Shown here in pieces: positions 1 to 11,548 of a DNA stretch of 64,000 nucleotides; within the stretch, counting starts at the first letter, position 1; each line of letters opens with the position of its first letter. The notes beneath the pieces were generated by a model that made no database searches, was not told the DNA's origin, and saw only the letters and a list, made by a program, of their open reading frames with translations. Made by a program: the position numbers and the translations under genes. Origin of the DNA: Diadema setosum (Eukaryota > Echinodermata > Echinoidea > Diadematoida > Diadematidae); contig NC_092702.1 in assembly GCF_964275005.1 (NCBI RefSeq), positions 32,278,726-32,342,725 on the forward strand. Reading direction: 5' to 3'.

Positions 1-420
1 GCATTTAAAGCTCATTTCCCATTCAAAATGGCCGCCATTCCTATGCTCATGTACAATATGAATGGCAAAAAGTATGCATGGAAATATATACTAAATTAAG
101 TGTATTTCCAGTTCCGTACCTATGCTGTTATAAAGTGTTGCATGTGCAATGCAAATCTGATGAGTGCCACTAGCAAAACAAGCAAGCAAACAAACAAACA
201 AACAGAAAATACATTGTTTTTATGCTTATATATTCTTCTTAAAACAAAACTTCAAAATGGATGCCACTAATATTCCTCTGTACAATATGAACGGCAAAAT
301 GCACATGGCAATAAACAAAACAAAAAAATTCTCTTTTTTTTTAGTTTTCTGTCACGCAGCTACACTTGTTATCAATTTGGGTGCTGATTATAAATCAGAA
401 GGTTGTTACTAACATAACAA
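1..420 (+). repeat. Dispersed repeat with ~227-bp internal unit
   Basis: Two diverged tandem units start near 25 and 252. Each begins TTCAAAATGG(C/A)(C/T)GCCA and contains TGTACAATATGAA. The same sequence lies inverted at 3297-3590, and a further related fragment (GGCGGCCATTTTGGATTTTT) is near 3730. No coding capacity is credible. The left end lies outside the window. Confidence 0.7.
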
Positions 421-463
421 AAAGCTGTTTTATACCCCTTTCCCGCTGCCCGTCTCGGTGAAC

Positions 464-507
464 CACCGAGAGGTTCCCCGGTGAATTCACCGGGGAACCT
501 CTCGGTG
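464..507. repeat. 44-bp perfect palindrome in the transposon left end
   Basis: The two 22-bp halves are exact reverse complements with no spacer, centred on GAATTC and starting CACCGAGAGG. It lies 31 bp inside the left end of the Harbinger-like element. Confidence 0.9.
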
Positions 508-582
508 AAAGTTTGAGTGCCGTCGTTTCACACTGCTCTCGGTGAAACTTTCCCCTAGACGGGTTTTCTGCTCGCAACGTGG

Positions 583-793
583 GTGATCTTATGTACTTGA
601 GTTTGTTGTGCATCTGCGATTTGGTTTTTTCGATCCCATGTTCAGCAAGTTTTCGGAGGAGGGACTCGTACGCGGCAGCGTCAGCCGACGTCCCCCTCAG
701 TTCTTCGTTCACTGCTGCCTCGCTACGTACTCTCTCTTCGTCTTTGGTCCACACTCCAGCCGTTTGCAAAATTCCCTCAAATTTCAACAGCAC
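583..793 (-). pseudogene. Myb/SANT-like domain remnant inside the Harbinger-like element
   Basis: The minus-strand reading frame (residues about 1-70 of a 132-codon ORF that runs past the element end) reads FEGILQTAGVWTKDEERVRS, then an alpha-helical stretch, then HGIEKTKSQMHNKLKYI. The pattern Trp-acidic, helix, then (G)IxKTxxQxxxKLKxI resembles the third helix of the trihelix/MADF-like Myb domains that Harbinger elements encode as their second protein. The remainder of the ORF is the palindromic end and flank, so it is probably a single surviving exon or fragment. Assigned by motif pattern only. Confidence 0.45.
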
Positions 794-1489
794 AAAACGT
801 CAACGGATTTCTCCTGCACACTGTAAACCCAGCACTTGACGAGAAAAGCACAAAATACGAAAAAATCAAGCAAGAGGCGGACTGTATCAGACTTTACTGA
901 AAGAGTTAAGAGCTAGACACTAGAGGAAGACGAAAAGGGAGGACGCATCAAATCGATCAAGTACACTGTAAACCTATACACGTATCAGCTTTGTATATGT
1001 ATACACGGCGTGCTAATTAAACAATACAATGCACAGCACGATGCAAAACAATGCCGTCGGGTCGCACTGTGAACGCCACACGAAACGACATACAGTATGT
1101 AGTGTCGAGTGTACTAGTATGTTTACAAACACGAATTACTAGTACCCTGTACGTGTGGATTTGGGAGGTCGAGTGCGCGCTAGCTAGCTGAAAACGTGTG
1201 CATGACCAGAAACAAAACATGACCTTTGACATAATCTGCATATTTTCCCCGGTGTTTCACCGAGACAACCTTTCACGCTGGGCGCTCTCGGTGAACCACC
1301 GGGTGATTTCCCGTTGAACTATCGGAGTTTACCCAGGACGCTTCTCGGGTAAAAATTGCCCAAAATTTCATCGGTGTTTCACCTAGGCTTCCCCTAGGTT
1401 CCAACCGAGTGACCTTTCACACTGCGGGGTTCCCCGGGTGCCCCCAGGTGCCCCCGGGGAAGATTTTCTTCAGCGGGAAAGGGGTATTA

Positions 1490-2192
1490 GTTGTGATGCA
1501 AACTTCCAAATTTGCTACATTGTATCTCAATCTGGTTTTTCCCCTAGGAATTGGAAAAAAACCCACCAAAACTTAAATTGACGCCAACATCAAGATCTTT
1601 ATCAGAAATTAGTTCATCAGATATGAACATTTGATACTTATTTGCCTCGAGATGTTCAACATCATAATATTCACTGTTTTTATTGATTTAAAAGGCTAAA
1701 TCTTAGATGATGACACAAATGAAATTTCGAAATAACTGTTCTGTTGCATTATCTAAAAGCGATATTACACAAACTTTTCAACCCCCTCATCCGAGAAAGA
1801 ACATGAGGCAGGGGAAAGTGGAACAAAGGGACCACCTCACTTCCTTTCGTCAAATCTCTGAAATTAAAAAAAAAAAGCCTCACATTTTGCCATGTTAACC
1901 CAGAATATGATTTGCTTGAAAACACGAGTGACAAATGACCTTCTGTCTTATCTGTATATCGTAGATAAGATTTACCACTGGTTCTGTGCTTGCATGATTT
2001 TCCCTACTTGCTCAAGACTGGTTAAAATGTAACAGCACGGACAAGTGTGTTTGGAGGATTACAAAGAGTTTGGTAAAGTATTGCTAGTGGTACCACTATA
2101 TCTTTTATATTTTATTATAGTAAACAGAAAGTCCATCACACCACAGTAGTCCTATTTTGAAATATCCAATAATGATTTTGTATTTTCTCTAG
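1490..2192. other. No gene seen
   Basis: AT-rich unique-looking sequence. Nothing recognised on either strand. If the exon candidate at 2193 is real, this would be its upstream intron, with the Harbinger-like element also intronic. Confidence 0.5.
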
Positions 2193-2334
2193 GAATGCAA
2201 TCACTAAAGATTGTAATGGAATTGACGCATATGATGCTGCCACTGTAAAAGGGACTCATTTTCTGTCTGGAGATGAGTACTTTGCTCACACCTTTCCTTC
2301 AATGATGAGTTTGGAATCATGGAATATTCACTAA
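2193..2334 (+). CDS. Possible 3' terminal coding exon of an unknown gene
   Basis: A plausible acceptor (TATTTTCTCTAG, ending 2192) is followed by 46 open codons and TAA at 2332-2334, entering in phase 1. The peptide begins NAITKDCNGIDAYDAATVKG and ends SMMSLESWNIH. No family is recognised. An AATAAA lies 750 bp downstream at 3081. Codon use looks ordinary, but a 46-codon open frame can occur by chance, and no upstream exon lies in the window. Confidence 0.25.
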
Positions 2335-3296
2335 TGTTAATATGACGCAGAAGTTGTACGTGTAATGGGTCCATTTCAGTCAAGGGGCTTGTTTTACACA
2401 TACTTGCCCCCACCTCTGTTGCTGCCCAACCCTCGGTTCCGCGACCCCTGCAATCCTGCAATTGCCTTACAAGGGGAAACGTTTTGTCTGACAAGTTTGT
2501 CACCCTCTGACCCCTGAGGAAGTACTGAACATAATCAGATGTGGTTGCAATTAAGGCAATTGTAGGACTGATAGCCTGAGAATCTTGCAAATTTGGGGCT
2601 GATGTTACCTGCTACCAAATATCCAATTAAAGAGATCTTTAAAGACAATAAATATGAAGAAAATCAAGTTTGCTCGATAATATCAAGGCGTTAATCCTAA
2701 ATCATATCATAACAAAGCGATGGAGGTTATTATCCATTTAAAACTTGCCTCAGGACTCCCCCTCCCCCAACTTCTAACTGGAAAAAAAAAGCTACATTGT
2801 AAAGGGTTGTTAGTTTTGTCATTAATGTTTTTGTCCACAATCATGTATTTCTACAGTACTGTATATGATTTTTCTGTACCTTATTGATAATGGTTTTAGG
2901 GGAATGCATAGAAGCTTTGCTTTTTTAACACTTGACAAATGATAGGCATCTAGGCTTCTTAATATGTTTTGTTAGTATTACACTTTTATATTCAAGCTGC
3001 TTGTAGAATATGATGGTACATTATTGATTTTTTGCGTGGTGTTTGATGCACTTAGTATATACTATTCTTTGTTGAAACAAAATAAAAGATTTGAAATTGT
3101 GTTAAACATCGCAAGGTTTATGATTGTTAAATGCTCGAAACTCAATCCGTAATTCCTAGTGAAAATCCTAATTTATGTGGTAAATTGGGACTTTTGCAAC
3201 ACAAAAGAAAAACTTTCTGTTTAGAACATCCTTCAGATAATGATCAGCACTAAATCTTAACAAACTATGTAGCTGCATGTCAGAAAAAACAGCAAA
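2335..3296 (+). other. Non-coding stretch, possible 3' UTR
   Basis: No convincing coding frame. It holds AATAAA at 3081-3086. It would be the 3' UTR of the candidate exon at 2193; otherwise it is plain intergenic sequence. Confidence 0.3.
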
Positions 3297-3600
3297 TCAC
3301 TTTTCTATTCCACGTATATTTTTGCTATTCATATTGTACAGGAGAATAAGAGTGGCGACCGTTTTGAATTTTTGAATGTAGAAGAATAAAAATGCATGTC
3401 GGCCCCCTATACTGGAAGTGGCACCCATCATATTAGTATTGCACATGCAACATTTTATAACAGCATAGGTACGGAACTGGAAATACAGTAAATTTGGTAT
3501 ATATTTCCATGCATACTTTTTGCCATTCATATTATACATGAGCATCGGAATGGCGGCCATTTTGAATTGAAAATGATCTTTAAATACCAAATGAAACTAT
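3297..3600 (-). repeat. Inverted copy of the 1-420 repeat
   Basis: Read on the minus strand, it matches 1-300 closely over two units (TTCAAAATGGCCGCCATTCC, then GTGCCACTTCC and a second TGTACAATATGAA block). Together with 1-420 it forms a widely spaced inverted pair enclosing about 2.9 kb. Whether the pair are the termini of one element cannot be decided, because the outer end of the left copy is outside the window. Confidence 0.7.
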
Positions 3601-5066
3601 ATGAAATGAAAATTTTCTTGCAAATGCACATGGAGTAACTATAGGAACAGGAATGTACAAAATTTTGTGGAATAATTGGTCACAGAATGCACATGAATGT
3701 GATTATCACTGCCAAATTAGCATATTTGGCGGCCATTTTGGATTTTTGCATTTTGCCGAAAATGCTCAAGGTACGCGAGTGGCATCAATCGGATTTGGAA
3801 TCAGCACCCTCGAATTGACAAGAAACCATTAAAAAACATTGTATATATCAAAAAACAAGGTTAGGTGCCTTCTAGCCTGGACTACAAAACCAAAAAAAAA
3901 AAAAAAAAAAGCAATTGTCTGCATTGATACCTGTTGTCACCTATTGCAATATTATACATTTTTATCCCAAATTCATCCAAATCGCAGACTGGAAGAGGGT
4001 TAGGTTTACAGTGCATCCAGATTACTCTATAATTGTATTCCCTCACAGGTACTACCAGAGGATACTTTAGATTCTGCAGAGTTACACCGCTGCATCATAT
4101 TATTGTCATCAAATTTGGTACCCAGAGGCAAAATGTGGACAGGATCATTGTTGCCATGATAACCTGTATTTATTTGTGGAATATTTGTGTGAGCTCTATA
4201 TATTGCGATGATGTATGATGCTGTGGGTTTGGGGGATATATGTGCTCGGCTGCGCGACCCGCCGAGCACCAATCTCTAGTTTATTATTGTTTATTATTTT
4301 ATTTGAATTATTTTAAAAGCTTGTTCAAAATCGTAAATCAAAGTTGGTTTTTAGGTTAAACTTTTACCAAAGAACATGAGGCTGAACACATTCAACATAT
4401 TTTATAAACCAAATTATCAGTTGTGGTTTATGAGATATTGAAATGTGTTAACTCTGTTAGCCTTGTTGAAAAAAAGATCCTAAAGAATGTAACAGTCCTG
4501 CTCTGTATCTCATTATTTTTCATTTTATCTTGTCATATTTTCTCACTTTTACTTCCCTGTCAAATGTTATTCTTTGTTTTCTTTCATATCCTCATCAAAT
4601 TTTTTCTCTCTTCTCTCTGTCATTCATTGGTTTTCTTTATAGTATTCTATCATTTTTTTCTTCCAACTCTGCTAATGTGTGCTATCGTCTCTTTCATTGC
4701 TCCTTGTATCTTTTGATCGATTTTCATCCTGTGATATCCTTTGGGCTCTGTTTTTGATGTGCCCCCTTGAAGACACCATACAGCTTTTTTGGGCAAATTT
4801 CAACCCAATGAGCCACCCTGCACTGTGATCTTACTGTTTAGCATCAGCCCAATGCGATGTGTGTTCAGTATGTGTACTTACAGAAAAAGCCTGCAATTAA
4901 GTTGTTTCACCAGGCGTGTAACTGTACAACACGGGTTCAAAAGGTTGCAAGGTCATCTAAATGAGCCAGGGTTACTCTCCTGTACATAGGTATGACTTCT
5001 GACCTCATAACTTTCTCCTGGCCAGTAAAAAGGAGCACTGTTTTTTTATTGCATGCAAGGGATGGG
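3601..5066. other. No gene seen; simple-sequence tracts
   Basis: It contains a poly(A) run near 3893-3910 and a pyrimidine-rich stretch at about 4500-4720. The short ORFs there are hydrophobic by composition and are not credible genes. Confidence 0.5.
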
Positions 5067-5072
5067 GGGGGG

Positions 5073-5485
5073 GGGGGGGGACATTCAAGAAGACCTCCGG
5101 ATGATTTTCAGACTTTTACATTTGAACAAGTACAAAACATGTACTGAGTACAGAATTTCAGAACTTTTAGTGATTGGGATGAGGAATAAGAATGTTTTCA
5201 AAATTTATAATATATTGCAATGAACAAGGATGATGGCACAGCAACCTCGCCATAGGAATTCATGAGTTGGGGCTCAAGGATGAAGAACAAAATAGGAAGG
5301 CGTGCATAGATTCTACACCTGTATTTCAATGGAATTACACTGAGTTCTGAAATATGTGAGGCTCATATGTCATCAGCATTGTTCAGTGTAATTTGTTTTC
5401 AGATTTTTCAGGGTATTGGTTTGTCTGCTCAAAGACCACAATAAGTTCCACTAGTGAATTTTTAGAATCGTCTGGAATGCCCCTT
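5073..5485 (+). mobile_element. MITE, copy 1 (AAGGGG family)
   Basis: Similar along its length to the reverse complement of 52941-53410, sharing TCCGGATGATTTTCAGACTT at the left and TCGTCTGGAATGCCCCTT at the right. The left end is obscured by a poly(G) run at 5065-5080. The intact copy shows imperfect inverted ends. Confidence 0.65.
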
Positions 5486-6810
5486 CAATACCAAGCAAAG
5501 GGGTAGTCTTGAAATTCAGACATCAGAACTTGATTTTACATACTTATGTATGGTGATGTTGTAAAATGCTTATTTTGATGCTTGCATTACATGGCTTTTT
5601 CTGGCCTTTTTGGTAATTTATTTTCTGTAATTAACAATAACTATGAGAAAATTATTGATTGTGTGAACACTTGACACTCCGAATGACAGTGTGATTATTG
5701 ATGTCTACGCATGCTGTATGTGAATTTTGTGACTGTGCGTACCCTTATTGTGCTCTAAACCCATGGTAAAAAAAAAAAAATAAATAAAAATGAAATGACA
5801 TGTTTAAATTTTATGGCAATTTTATGGCACAAAACCCCCAAATGTGTTACATGTAAGTCGGTTTACATTCCTTCAGTTGGATTTCATTTGGACAGCTTTG
5901 TTTCAGAGAGCAAGTATTCGTGAATTTTAGCATTTTCACTTGACCTTTGACCCCATGGCCTATATGGCCCAGATCTTTCTTGATATAATCACTGGTACTA
6001 TCCAATTTTCATGACAATATTTTAGGTCATAAAATTTACAAAATATTGGGAAAAATGAGGACATTTTAAAATAATCATTAAAACCATTGACTCCATGACC
6101 CAGATATTTCCTTACAGGATTGGTGTGCAGTATTATTGTTCATCTGATTTAATTAGAGTTTGTACAGTAGCTGTATATAGTAATTTTTAAAGTTTGAGGA
6201 AAATATGTAATTTCAGAAGTAAATAGTGCTCAGCTTTTTTTATTTTTGCCTGACCTCTGACCCTTGACCTTTCACCCTGCAACCTCAAAACTCCCTTATT
6301 GGAAGAGAATAACCGTCATGATGTACATGCTTTATATACTACGTGCCAACGGGTTTCATGAACGTAACTTGAGCCATTTCAAAGATATGGGGGAAAAGTG
6401 AAATTTCTGCTTTTTCACATGACCTTTTGACCTTGGAACTTTGACCTACTGGCCCAAAAGTATGGGTGGTACTCTGAATTTTTTCAAGGAAGATTTTTCT
6501 TCCTTAGTCGGGATTTCCTTTAGAAGTGGTATTCTGAAAATCTTCTTAAGTTTCTTCCTTTTATGTTTCCTCTAAACCTTTTTCCTATTCTTAGATGTAG
6601 CGGATTGTAGGAAGAAACTTCTACAGGAAAATATGCAAATGAGGATGAATCCTAGGAAAATATGCATCTCTCTGACTATGTAACAAGAAGTCCGTACCTA
6701 GAATGTCTAAGGAAGATTATACAGTATAAGAAAAGGCACACTCACAGTCCTGTCCTAAGTACATTGTCAAGATAGCAAGAATTCGCTAAGCAAAACGTTG
6801 TGGCACCTTG
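5486..6810. other. Repeat-derived sequence with TGACCTTTGACC motifs, no gene
   Basis: Clusters of TGACC half-sites occur at about 5940, 6250 and 6420, as in the repeats at 18.0-18.7, 35.6 and 45.0-45.9 kb. The 6470-6700 stretch (GGTACTCTGAATTTTTTCAA, AGAAACTTCT) has a diverged reverse-complement relative at about 19200-19370. Confidence 0.5.
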
Positions 6811-9800
6811 TTTGTTTGTTTGTTTGTTTGCTTTTATTTCTGCATTCAATCAAATGCAATTTGAATGCAAACTTCAAAAAGTACAAAGACAAAGAATAAC
6901 AAGTGCAGTGAAATAAATCGATAACAGTACATAAATAGATTCACATAGGTGATTGCATTGAGCAATGTTGATACACAGAAACGTGAAATAAAATATACAG
7001 TATTTTTCAGTAAACAACAGAGATAATTGAATGCAGGAGACCACCATCATAAGCGATTAAACTTGAAATGGATGGAGGCCTCATAAAATGACTATCCAAC
7101 GACATAACTCTCTTGGAGGAAGGTGATCAGGTGAGTGCAGTGCAGTTGCAGGTGAGAGTGCAAGATGCAGTTGAAGGAAGAAAATAGAGATTGACAATAA
7201 GATGACAATCTATACTATAAATATTTGTTAGCTCAATTGGTTTGGAGAATATAATTGTATCAAATATCGTTTAAGTGAAGCTTTCAAAGAATAAATACTT
7301 GAACAAGACTTTATATTATCCGGGAGATTATTCCAAATATCCGGACCCGAATATCTTATAGATTTATGTGTCACTAATAATTTGGGATTCAAAAGGTGGA
7401 AATTTCTACATATACGAGTAGGGTACGAATGGACAGAAGTATTGAACCTAAACATGTTATCAAACGATGATGGAAGTTGATGATGTATATATTTGAACAT
7501 AATTACTGCTACTTGAATAATATTCAAATCAAAAACCTTCAATGTTTTAAGCTCATGAAATAAAGAATCAGTATGAGCCAGAAAATGCGATCCTGTACAA
7601 ATACGTATAACTTTCTTTTGTAATTTAAATATAGAATTTATTTTGGTAGAGCCGCAAGTACCCCATACAACATTGCAATAACTTATATATGGGAGAATTA
7701 AGGAATTATATAATAGAAATAAAGTTGAACGAGGAAGAAAGAACTTCAGCTTGGAAATTATCCCTATATTTCTAGAAATACACGTTGTAACATGATGTAA
7801 ATGCTCATTCCAAGTCAAACTTTCATCTATATATACTCCTAGAAATTTTGAATTCATTTTCTTTTCTAATGGGATATCATCAATGTTAATATGTATCAAC
7901 GTATCTTCATTATGAGAATGAAGTTTGAAATGAATAAAATGAGTCTTTTTTATATTCAAAGAAAGTTTATTAGACTTAAACCAATTTGATACTTTACTAA
8001 TTTCAATATTTAGAGTGTCATTTAAAATCTTAAGATCTTTATGGGAATAAAATATATTCGTATCGTCAGCAAATAGAACAAAAGAGAGAAGAGAGGATGT
8101 ATTTATAATATCATTAACATAAAGAAGGAATAATAATGGGCCTAGAATTGAGCCTTGAGGAACACCACATTTAATTAAAAGGGGGTCAGATTCACAACCA
8201 TTAAAAATAACATATTGTCTTCTATTAGTTAGATAATCTTTAAGCCATAAATGTGCTTGTCCTCGAATACCATAATGACTAAGTTTCGTGAGTAAAATAG
8301 AATGATCAAGAGTATCGAATGCTTTACTCAAATCACAAAATATACCTGCAACATGTTCTTTGTTTGCAAAAGCACTCGTAATTTTGTCATAAATTTGTGT
8401 TAGTGCTAAATCAGTTGAATAATTTTTTCTGAAACCATATTGATTGGGAATAAGTAAATCATACTTATTAATAAATTTAAGAAGTCTATTATAAACAATT
8501 TTTTCTAAGATTTTGGATATACTAGGCAATAAAGAAATAGGACGATAATTGCTAATTTCATGAGGATCATCTTTTTTATGTACAGGATTAACTTTCGCTA
8601 TTTTCAGCAGATCAGGGAAAATACCTTGTGATAAAGAAAGATTAAATATATAACTTAACGGTTCTGCGAGTGGATAAACTATTTCTTTCAATAACATCAT
8701 ACTTATTTTATCAGAGCCACAAGATTTAGAGCTATTTAAAGATTTAGTGATACTAATGATTTCACTGGGACTTGTTGGATTAAGATAAATAGACTCTTGA
8801 TTTTGGTCAAAAAGATAATCTGTAAAATGAGCAGAAGTATTGCTAATTTTAGTAGCAAGTTCCGGACCGATATTAACGAAAAATGAGTTAAATGAATTAG
8901 CATACATATTGGGATCATTTATTTTAATACCGTTTAATGTGATATCATCCGTTGGCGGAGAATCAGGCTTTTTACCTAGGACCTCTTTAATAATTTTCCA
9001 TGTTGCATTAATATTCGAAGAAACCTTTTTCATTCTGTCAGAAAAATATAATCTGCGGGATAAACGAATCAATTTTGTCAATTTATTTCGATAAACTTTA
9101 TACATATTCAAATTAAATTCAGTTGGGTTACGAATGTGTAACTTATACAAAAAATTACGAGTTTTTATGGATTTCAAAATACCTTTTGTAATCCAAGGAT
9201 TTCTTGGTTTATTTCGGTTAATTTTTATTCTGCATAAAGGAATATTATTTTCATAATAATATAATAATTTATCATTAAAACATTTATATGCCAAATTAAC
9301 ATTGTTAATACTATAAATATCTGTCCATTCCTCTAAAAATAAATTCTGTTTCAATAATTCCACATTACGTTTTGACTCTTTATAATACCATATTTTATCA
9401 TGTAATTTATTACGACCCACTTTACATTCACAAATTGAAAATATTGGTAAATGATCAGAAACTTCAGAACATAATATACCCCCCATAATTGTATTATTAT
9501 ACACATTCGAAAATATATTATCAATCTGAGTTGACGAGTGTGGATTTATCCTGGTGGGTTTATTGATAATTGACATAAACCCATATGAATACATTAAATG
9601 CATAAAATTAAGGGAATTATTGTTATCGGATGTGGGCGAAAAGTTAATGTTGAAATCACCAAAAATAAAAACATGTTTACTTTCATTACCTATCTTATGG
9701 AGATATAAATCCAATTCATCACAAAATAATTCACAATTCAGATCAGGAGGTCGATAGATTAAACCTATAATAACATTTTTAGAGAGTGGGTTCTCAATTT

Positions 9801-10197
9801 CAATAAATAACGTTTCTGCATATCTTAACGTGATTTCAGAACGGATTTTGAACTGTAAATTTTGCGCAATATAAAACGCAACACCGCCACCCCTTTTTCC
9901 TTGACGATCAGCCCTAACTAATTTATGATTGGGTAAATTAAAGATATCTGGGGAGTTTTGATGTAACCAAGTTTCACTTATTCCAATAACAGAAAATTCA
10001 AAATTGTTTAAAGAGTGCAAAAGATTTTCCAAATATTCAAAATTTTTATTCAAACTCCTAGAGTTTATATGAAGAAGTGAAATATTATCTGAACTATACG
10101 ATACAATATCATTGAATTCAAGGGGTGTGTAATATTTACTGTCGCGCACAGGCATAACGTCATCAGGAATATCGGGGGTATTCATATGTGACGCCAT
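6811..10197 (-). mobile_element. LINE retrotransposon, CR1/Jockey-type, apparently intact ORF
   Basis: On the minus strand the element has the endonuclease/RT ORF (10197-7228), about 390 bp of 3' UTR, an AATAAA just before the end and a terminal (CAAA)n repeat at about 6811-6832. Simple-repeat tails instead of poly(A) are usual for CR1/L2-like LINEs. The 5' boundary lies somewhere beyond 10197 and was not found. No target duplication was found. Confidence 0.8.
7228..10197 (-). CDS. LINE endonuclease/reverse transcriptase (989 aa)
   Basis: Single ORF starting at ATG (10197) with no stop for 989 codons. An N-terminal exonuclease-endonuclease-phosphatase domain spans about residues 35-250, with GISETW at about 72-77, GDFN at about 180 and SDHLPIF at about 246-252. 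A reverse transcriptase domain follows, with NYRPISLLPSISKILEK, DLSKAFDTLDHSILLTKL, GVPQGSILGPLLFLLYVNDI and the catalytic FADD at about 709-712. The C-terminal tail (YNSLILPYISYCNVVWG to WNNLPDNIKS) is the usual one for CR1/Jockey-like LINEs. No RNase H domain or zinc knuckle is evident. The protein nicks target DNA and primes reverse transcription of its own RNA. The uninterrupted frame suggests recent insertion. Exact clade (CR1, Crack, Daphne or Jockey) is not resolved. Confidence 0.93.
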   Translation of the reverse strand: MASHMNTPDIPDDVMPVRDSKYYTPLEFNDIVSYSSDNISLLHINSRSLNKNFEYLENLLHSLNNFEFSVIGISETWLHQNSPDIFNLPNHKLVRADRQGKRGGGVAFYIAQNLQFKIRSEITLRYAETLFIEIENPLSKNVIIGLIYRPPDLNCELFCDELDLYLHKIGNESKHVFIFGDFNINFSPTSDNNNSLNFMHLMYSYGFMSIINKPTRINPHSSTQIDNIFSNVYNNTIMGGILCSEVSDHLPIFSICECKVGRNKLHDKIWYYKESKRNVELLKQNLFLEEWTDIYSINNVNLAYKCFNDKLLYYYENNIPLCRIKINRNKPRNPWITKGILKSIKTRNFLYKLHIRNPTEFNLNMYKVYRNKLTKLIRLSRRLYFSDRMKKVSSNINATWKIIKEVLGKKPDSPPTDDITLNGIKINDPNMYANSFNSFFVNIGPELATKISNTSAHFTDYLFDQNQESIYLNPTSPSEIISITKSLNSSKSCGSDKISMMLLKEIVYPLAEPLSYIFNLSLSQGIFPDLLKIAKVNPVHKKDDPHEISNYRPISLLPSISKILEKIVYNRLLKFINKYDLLIPNQYGFRKNYSTDLALTQIYDKITSAFANKEHVAGIFCDLSKAFDTLDHSILLTKLSHYGIRGQAHLWLKDYLTNRRQYVIFNGCESDPLLIKCGVPQGSILGPLLFLLYVNDIINTSSLLSFVLFADDTNIFYSHKDLKILNDTLNIEISKVSNWFKSNKLSLNIKKTHFIHFKLHSHNEDTLIHINIDDIPLEKKMNSKFLGVYIDESLTWNEHLHHVTTCISRNIGIISKLKFFLPRSTLFLLYNSLILPYISYCNVVWGTCGSTKINSIFKLQKKVIRICTGSHFLAHTDSLFHELKTLKVFDLNIIQVAVIMFKYIHHQLPSSFDNMFRFNTSVHSYPTRICRNFHLLNPKLLVTHKSIRYSGPDIWNNLPDNIKSCSSIYSLKASLKRYLIQLYSPNQLS

Positions 10198-10469
10198 TCT
10201 GTAATACAGAAATGTAAATTACCGGAGATTTGAGAGACAACAACTGCATAGGTGCTAATGTGCATTTTGCAAGTGCATACTACTGTGCAGGTGTGTGTAC
10301 AAAGTGCAAATGTGTGTGGGGTTTCAATATACAATACAAAATTTGGTACAATTAGACCCATCTTGGTCACACTTACAATAATTACTAGTACGCAATTACA
10401 ACAGATCACCAGGGGATAGCCGGACCACTCAGTATAAAGGTGTTGTGCTTTAAAACACGTACAGACAGA
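10198..10469. other. LINE 5' flank or 5' UTR, no other feature
   Basis: No ORF of note. It may hold the 5' UTR of the LINE. The boundary with the tandem array is near 10470. Confidence 0.4.
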
Positions 10470-10769
10470 GAATTCAAGGACCGTGACAATTGCTCAGTTA
10501 AAGTTCAGGGAGACTTTCCCGTATACAGGGGGGGGGGGGGGGGGGGAGGGGAGTAAAGGGGAGTAAACAGTAAAGGTTCATTTCTTGCAACATCTGTATT
10601 GGCTATTGAATGTGGGACTTTTAACCATGCACCCATTAACACACGTATCAGAGGAAAAAAAAAACAGTACAAATACTGAATGGAAATCAGGGTGTTGATA
10701 GCAACCCGTTTAACATGCGTCAAACGCAGGTGCTACTTGCAGTGGCTTAATTACCATTGGAGATCAGTC

Positions 10770-10835
10770 GGTCGTGGCGCGAAAAAGCAGCCACGCCTCG
10801 TGTCGACACACAACATGTGAACGATTATACATTCA
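10770..10835 (+). repeat. Recurrent ~60-nt module, copy A
   Basis: CGTGGC-(11 nt)-GCCACG hairpin followed by the palindrome TGTCGACA and ATGTGAACGATTA. First module of the first 1.8-kb unit; counterpart of copy D. Confidence 0.55.
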
Positions 10836-11482
10836 TGGAAACTGCTTACTGTACATGTATAATACGGACGTCTTATCAATGGGTTCGGAGTTTCAACAGG
10901 TGATTCGTAGAACAAAGGGATTTTTTTTTTCGGACAGTTCACAGTAGGATAAATATCTGCCAAAGCGGTGAGGGATGTGCTGTACTAAAAATAATAATAA
11001 TAAAAAAAAATCGGAGTTCAATACCAAAAAGTGTGGGAGGTTTAAAAGAACCATTTACCAGTTATAAATTAAAAGAGATTAGTGACTTTCTTTAAAAATT
11101 TAAAGTTGTGGGTTCAAAAACATTTTGAAACTATGAAGTGAAATATGTGGGTAGAAATGTCTGGCTTCAATCAATACGTGAAAAAATGAGGTACTATAAA
11201 CTGTCACCATACTTGAGAATGACCAGGTGGTGGATGAGCATAACCTTGCAAAATTGGACCGTGTATCCCTAAAATGATGACCGAAAAAGGTTTTCTTTTT
11301 TTCCCGTTAAACTTTTTTGATAACCGCCATCAAAAAAAAAAAAATATATATATATATATATATACATATGAATGTATATACACTGTAATAGGAAATAAAA
11401 ATGGTTGAAACAAGCCATGGTTCTATCATTCATTACACTCAGCGTTGGGAGTCACAGTGGATCAACAAGGAGGTCAGATAGC

Positions 11483-11548
11483 AGAGGTGTGGAGGGGAAA
11501 CCTCGCCCTGACATTGGTTTACGCACAAGACACGTAATTAACAACACA
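11483..11548 (+). repeat. Recurrent ~60-nt module, copy B
   Basis: GAGGT-(10 nt)-ACCTC hairpin, then CGCCCTGAC and a stretch ending AAGACACGTAATTA. Aligns with copy C through GGTG...GGGGA..CC.CGCCCTG. Counterpart of copy E. Confidence 0.45.

Larger units (their letters stand above)
433..1486. mobile_element. Non-autonomous Harbinger-like DNA transposon
   Basis: The ends are perfect 16-bp inverted repeats, TACCCCTTTCCCGCTG at 433-448 and its complement at 1471-1486. They are flanked by the 3-bp duplication TTA (430-432 and 1487-1489), which fits the TWA target preference of PIF/Harbinger elements. The subterminal regions (about 450-570 and 1245-1470) are GC-rich and built from many inverted GGTGAA/TTCACC and CTCGGTG motifs. 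The interior carries a Myb/SANT-like ORF remnant but no recognisable transposase. Superfamily assignment rests on the target duplication, TIRs and Myb-like remnant. Confidence 0.8.

Noticed and set aside
2204-2590. 128-codon minus-strand ORF
   Set aside because: No domain or codon bias seen. It overlaps the plus-strand exon candidate and is likely chance.
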